Below are positions 62,004 through 64,000 of a stretch of DNA of 64,000 bases, one piece after another (positions within the stretch are counted from its first letter, which is position 1; every line of letters begins with the position of its first letter). Under the pieces are notes generated by a model. The model had not been told where the DNA came from, searched no databases, and saw only the letters and a list, made by a program, of their open reading frames with translations. The translations under genes and the position numbers were made by a program. Source of the DNA: Pelecanus crispus. Taxonomy: Eukaryota; Chordata; Aves; Pelecaniformes; Pelecanidae. The stretch lies in NCBI RefSeq assembly GCF_030463565.1, contig NC_134651.1:12598734-12662733 (forward strand), written 5' to 3'.

Positions 62004-64000
62004 GTAACCGGGGTGCGGGCGGCCGGGCCGTCTGGGGGCCGCTTGCAGGAAGGGCTTCTCCAGGGGCAGGCGACAGCGGGTGTCCTTGGGAAGGCCGGGG
62101 GCGGCGGGGGCCGGGGAGCGGGGCTGCTGGCGGCGGTGGAGGGGCGCGGTGCGGCCGGGGGCGCGGGGGACGGGGCGGGCGTGCGGCGGGGCGCGACGCC
62201 GCGGGCTGGGCGGGGGTCGGCGGAGCGCCGAGGGGATGCAGGGCGGGGGAAGGGGCGCGCAGCGGGGAGGCTGGGCGCCGGGTGACTGCCTGCCACCCCA
62301 GTGCGGCCGAGAGAAATAACCTGTCCTGTAAACAGCCAAGGCGACGCAGGCTAGTTTCTAACAGAATTATGTCCCCAAACGTCAAACAGCAGGGTTCAAA
62401 CCAGGTTCCTATTTCAAAATACCACGTTAGGCTTAAAATTACTACTTAGAACAGTATGGCTACTGACGTTTTGTTTTCTTTGGGTTCTTTTCAGAGTTGT
62501 TATCTTCTCCAGTTTCGGGTCAGAATCACATAATTCAGAAATTCAGAAGAGAACTTAGCAACTTGGTTTTTTGAACAAGGAATCTAGTGAAGCCTTTTTT
62601 TTTGTCGCCTGTATATTTGCATTCTTTGGAGCTGTGTGTATTAGTGGTGGGTCAACAGTACACGCATACCTTGTGGTCAGCTGGCTGCAGCTAAATGAGC
62701 TGTAACAGGGCTGGGATCTACGTCTTTTCACTCAGTGGCACTTCCTTCATCAGGCACTCCCTTTATTAAATTTAGGGGATTGTAATTATCTTTAAAATCT
62801 CTACGTCTTGCTCATAGTTGATTGAAATTGGTCAGTGAGTTGCAGGGAGAGTAAAGGAAGGAGCAGATGGGCAGACAACGTGATCGAAGAGGCTGGACTT
62901 CCTTCAGAAACCGGGCAATAAATGCTGGAAGGAAAATCCTGATGAATTTCCCCTGTTTGCAGTGGTCACCTGGCATTACTGTCCACATCTCCCTGAGTGT
63001 TTTCCGGGAGCTGTGCTGAGGCTGCCGTTCAAAAGTTGACTTCCCTTGCCCTTGGCCTTCAGTAGGCTTTGCAACGTGACCAAAGGGCAGCTTATTTCAG
63101 GGCTTGACTGACTGCCTCCAGAGAGGGAGAGCTCTGTACCGAGACTCCAGGGACCATGTTGCAAATGCCCTTGGGCAGCAATAAATATTTTCATATGCAC
63201 AACCTTGCACACGACCTTCTCCTTGCAGCAGGAACACTCCCACGTTTCATTAACTGCCCACGTACTCCATATGCCCATTTGCTAAAATAAATACTCTGTG
63301 GTAAATGCGATATCCTCAGTACCCAATCCACAGCTGACTCCTTGTGTGTGTAATCCCAGGCACAGTTCTGCCCTTCTGTGCTGGGAGGCACCTGCACCTA
63401 AATACTACGCAGGCCTTTGCCCCTTAACTGCAGAATTGGAGATCTTTTGAGGAGTATTAGCATGAAAAGCAAGCATGAGAGGAGAGAGCTGAGGCTTTCT
63501 GGTCTCTGCTCTGTCCTGTGCTACAGACTGTTGACAAGGCCTTGTTCTCTCCACTTACACTCTTTATGCATCTCTTCCCTTTTAAAATAAGGCCAATAAC
63601 GTGCTCCTGGATGTTCCTCTTGCCGCTTTCTACTGGCTAGAAGAGAATGGCTCAGTTCTTGTCATAGGACATCTTCAGCTAGTGAGAGATGTTCCCTTCA
63701 GGCAGGAGGAGCTCGTGACCATGGTGCTGGAGGCTACGAGTTCCACCCCATTTTCTTCTCTGTGCTCTCCATGTGCAGCATAAGTTCAGACATGGAGTCT
63801 TGGAGCCACATACTTGATAATTTATGCATTTTCCTCCAGATGACAAGTGGGATTTAATGACAAGTGGGACTTGAGATTCTAAAAGTCAGGCTCCATTTCT
63901 AAAGGGAAGATGCTATGGCCAGATGACCAATAAATACTAATAGAGGTGTCAAATAAAAGATGTATTTTTTAAAAAAGCTTTAAACCAAATTCCTGTGATG
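62004..64000 (+). other. Putative first intron of the divergent gene
   Basis: GC- and G-run-rich until about 62.3 kb, then ordinary AT-balanced sequence. No conserved Rubicon exon was recognised. A 17-bp tandem duplication lies near the right edge (63840-63873). Confidence 0.45.
63840..63873. repeat. 17-bp tandem duplication
   Basis: ATGACAAGTGGGATTTA followed by ATGACAAGTGGGACTTG, with a few differences near the end of the unit. Confidence 0.9.

Larger units (their letters stand above)
60930..62300. promoter_or_regulatory. CpG island / bidirectional promoter of FYTTD1 and the plus-strand gene
   Basis: About 1.4 kb of very GC- and CpG-rich DNA spanning FYTTD1 exon 1 and the putative first exon of the divergent gene. 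The two ATGs are only 458 bp apart. It contains three NRF1-type palindromes between them, two inverted CCAAT boxes, GC boxes (CCGCCC) and no TATA box. The arrangement is typical of a head-to-head gene pair sharing one promoter. Confidence 0.8.

Noticed and set aside
61561..62449. Long open frames on both strands (up to about 360 codons) around the second CpG island.
   Set aside because: They are Pro/Arg/Ala/Gly-rich, overlap in several frames at once and include FYTTD1 exon 1 antisense. Stop codons are rare in GC-rich DNA, so these are composition artefacts.
1..64000. CRISPR arrays, bacterial operons, tRNA or rRNA genes, or an unknown defence-like system.
   Set aside because: The DNA is clearly vertebrate. 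No regularly spaced repeats or cloverleaf structure were seen, and all supported coding sequence belongs to two known genes plus one short putative exon.

Overview
The window is vertebrate nuclear DNA, almost certainly from a bird. The genes are multi-exon with GT-AG introns, there are two compact CpG-island promoters, interspersed repeats are sparse, and the recognisable transposon remains are CR1 LINE 3' ends (one still carrying the ATTCTATG-type tail) plus a decayed avian endogenous-retrovirus LTR. No prokaryotic operons, CRISPR arrays or rRNA/tRNA genes were seen. The LTR type suggests a neoavian lineage rather than a galliform, but only weakly and from memory.

Layout. (1) Positions 1-45453, minus strand: the 5' part of LRCH3. 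Ten coding exons give residues 1-433: the N-terminal segment, the whole leucine-rich-repeat block and the start of the acidic, low-complexity linker. The C-terminal calponin-homology domain lies off the left edge. Intron 1 alone is 27.8 kb. (2) About 45.45-46.75 kb: the LRCH3 promoter/CpG island and a short intergenic stretch. (3) About 46.74-61.53 kb, minus strand: the complete FYTTD1 (UIF) gene, nine coding exons encoding 316 aa, with a probable 3'UTR of up to about 1.9 kb. (4) About 60.9-62.3 kb: a strong CpG island with NRF1-type palindromes and CCAAT boxes, which looks like a bidirectional promoter. (5) From about 61.99 kb, plus strand: a short first coding exon with a clean splice donor. 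By synteny with human 3q29 it is probably RUBCN (Rubicon), the rest lying off the right edge.

The gene order (RUBCN diverging from FYTTD1, then LRCH3 co-oriented with FYTTD1) matches human 3q29 as I remember it. The genes are not a functional pathway: FYTTD1 is a nuclear mRNA-export adaptor, LRCH3 a cytoskeletal/DOCK-binding scaffold and RUBCN an autophagy/endosome regulator. What they share visibly is promoter type (CpG island, NRF1-like sites, no TATA).

The rest is intronic or intergenic DNA with homopolymers, short tandem duplications, palindromes and old repeats. I found no convincing new biological system. The more interesting items are a nearly perfect 64-bp fold-back repeat just downstream of LRCH3 exon 1, a cluster of GATGCA/TGCATC hexamers in the FYTTD1 3'UTR region, and matching NRF1 palindromes in both promoters.
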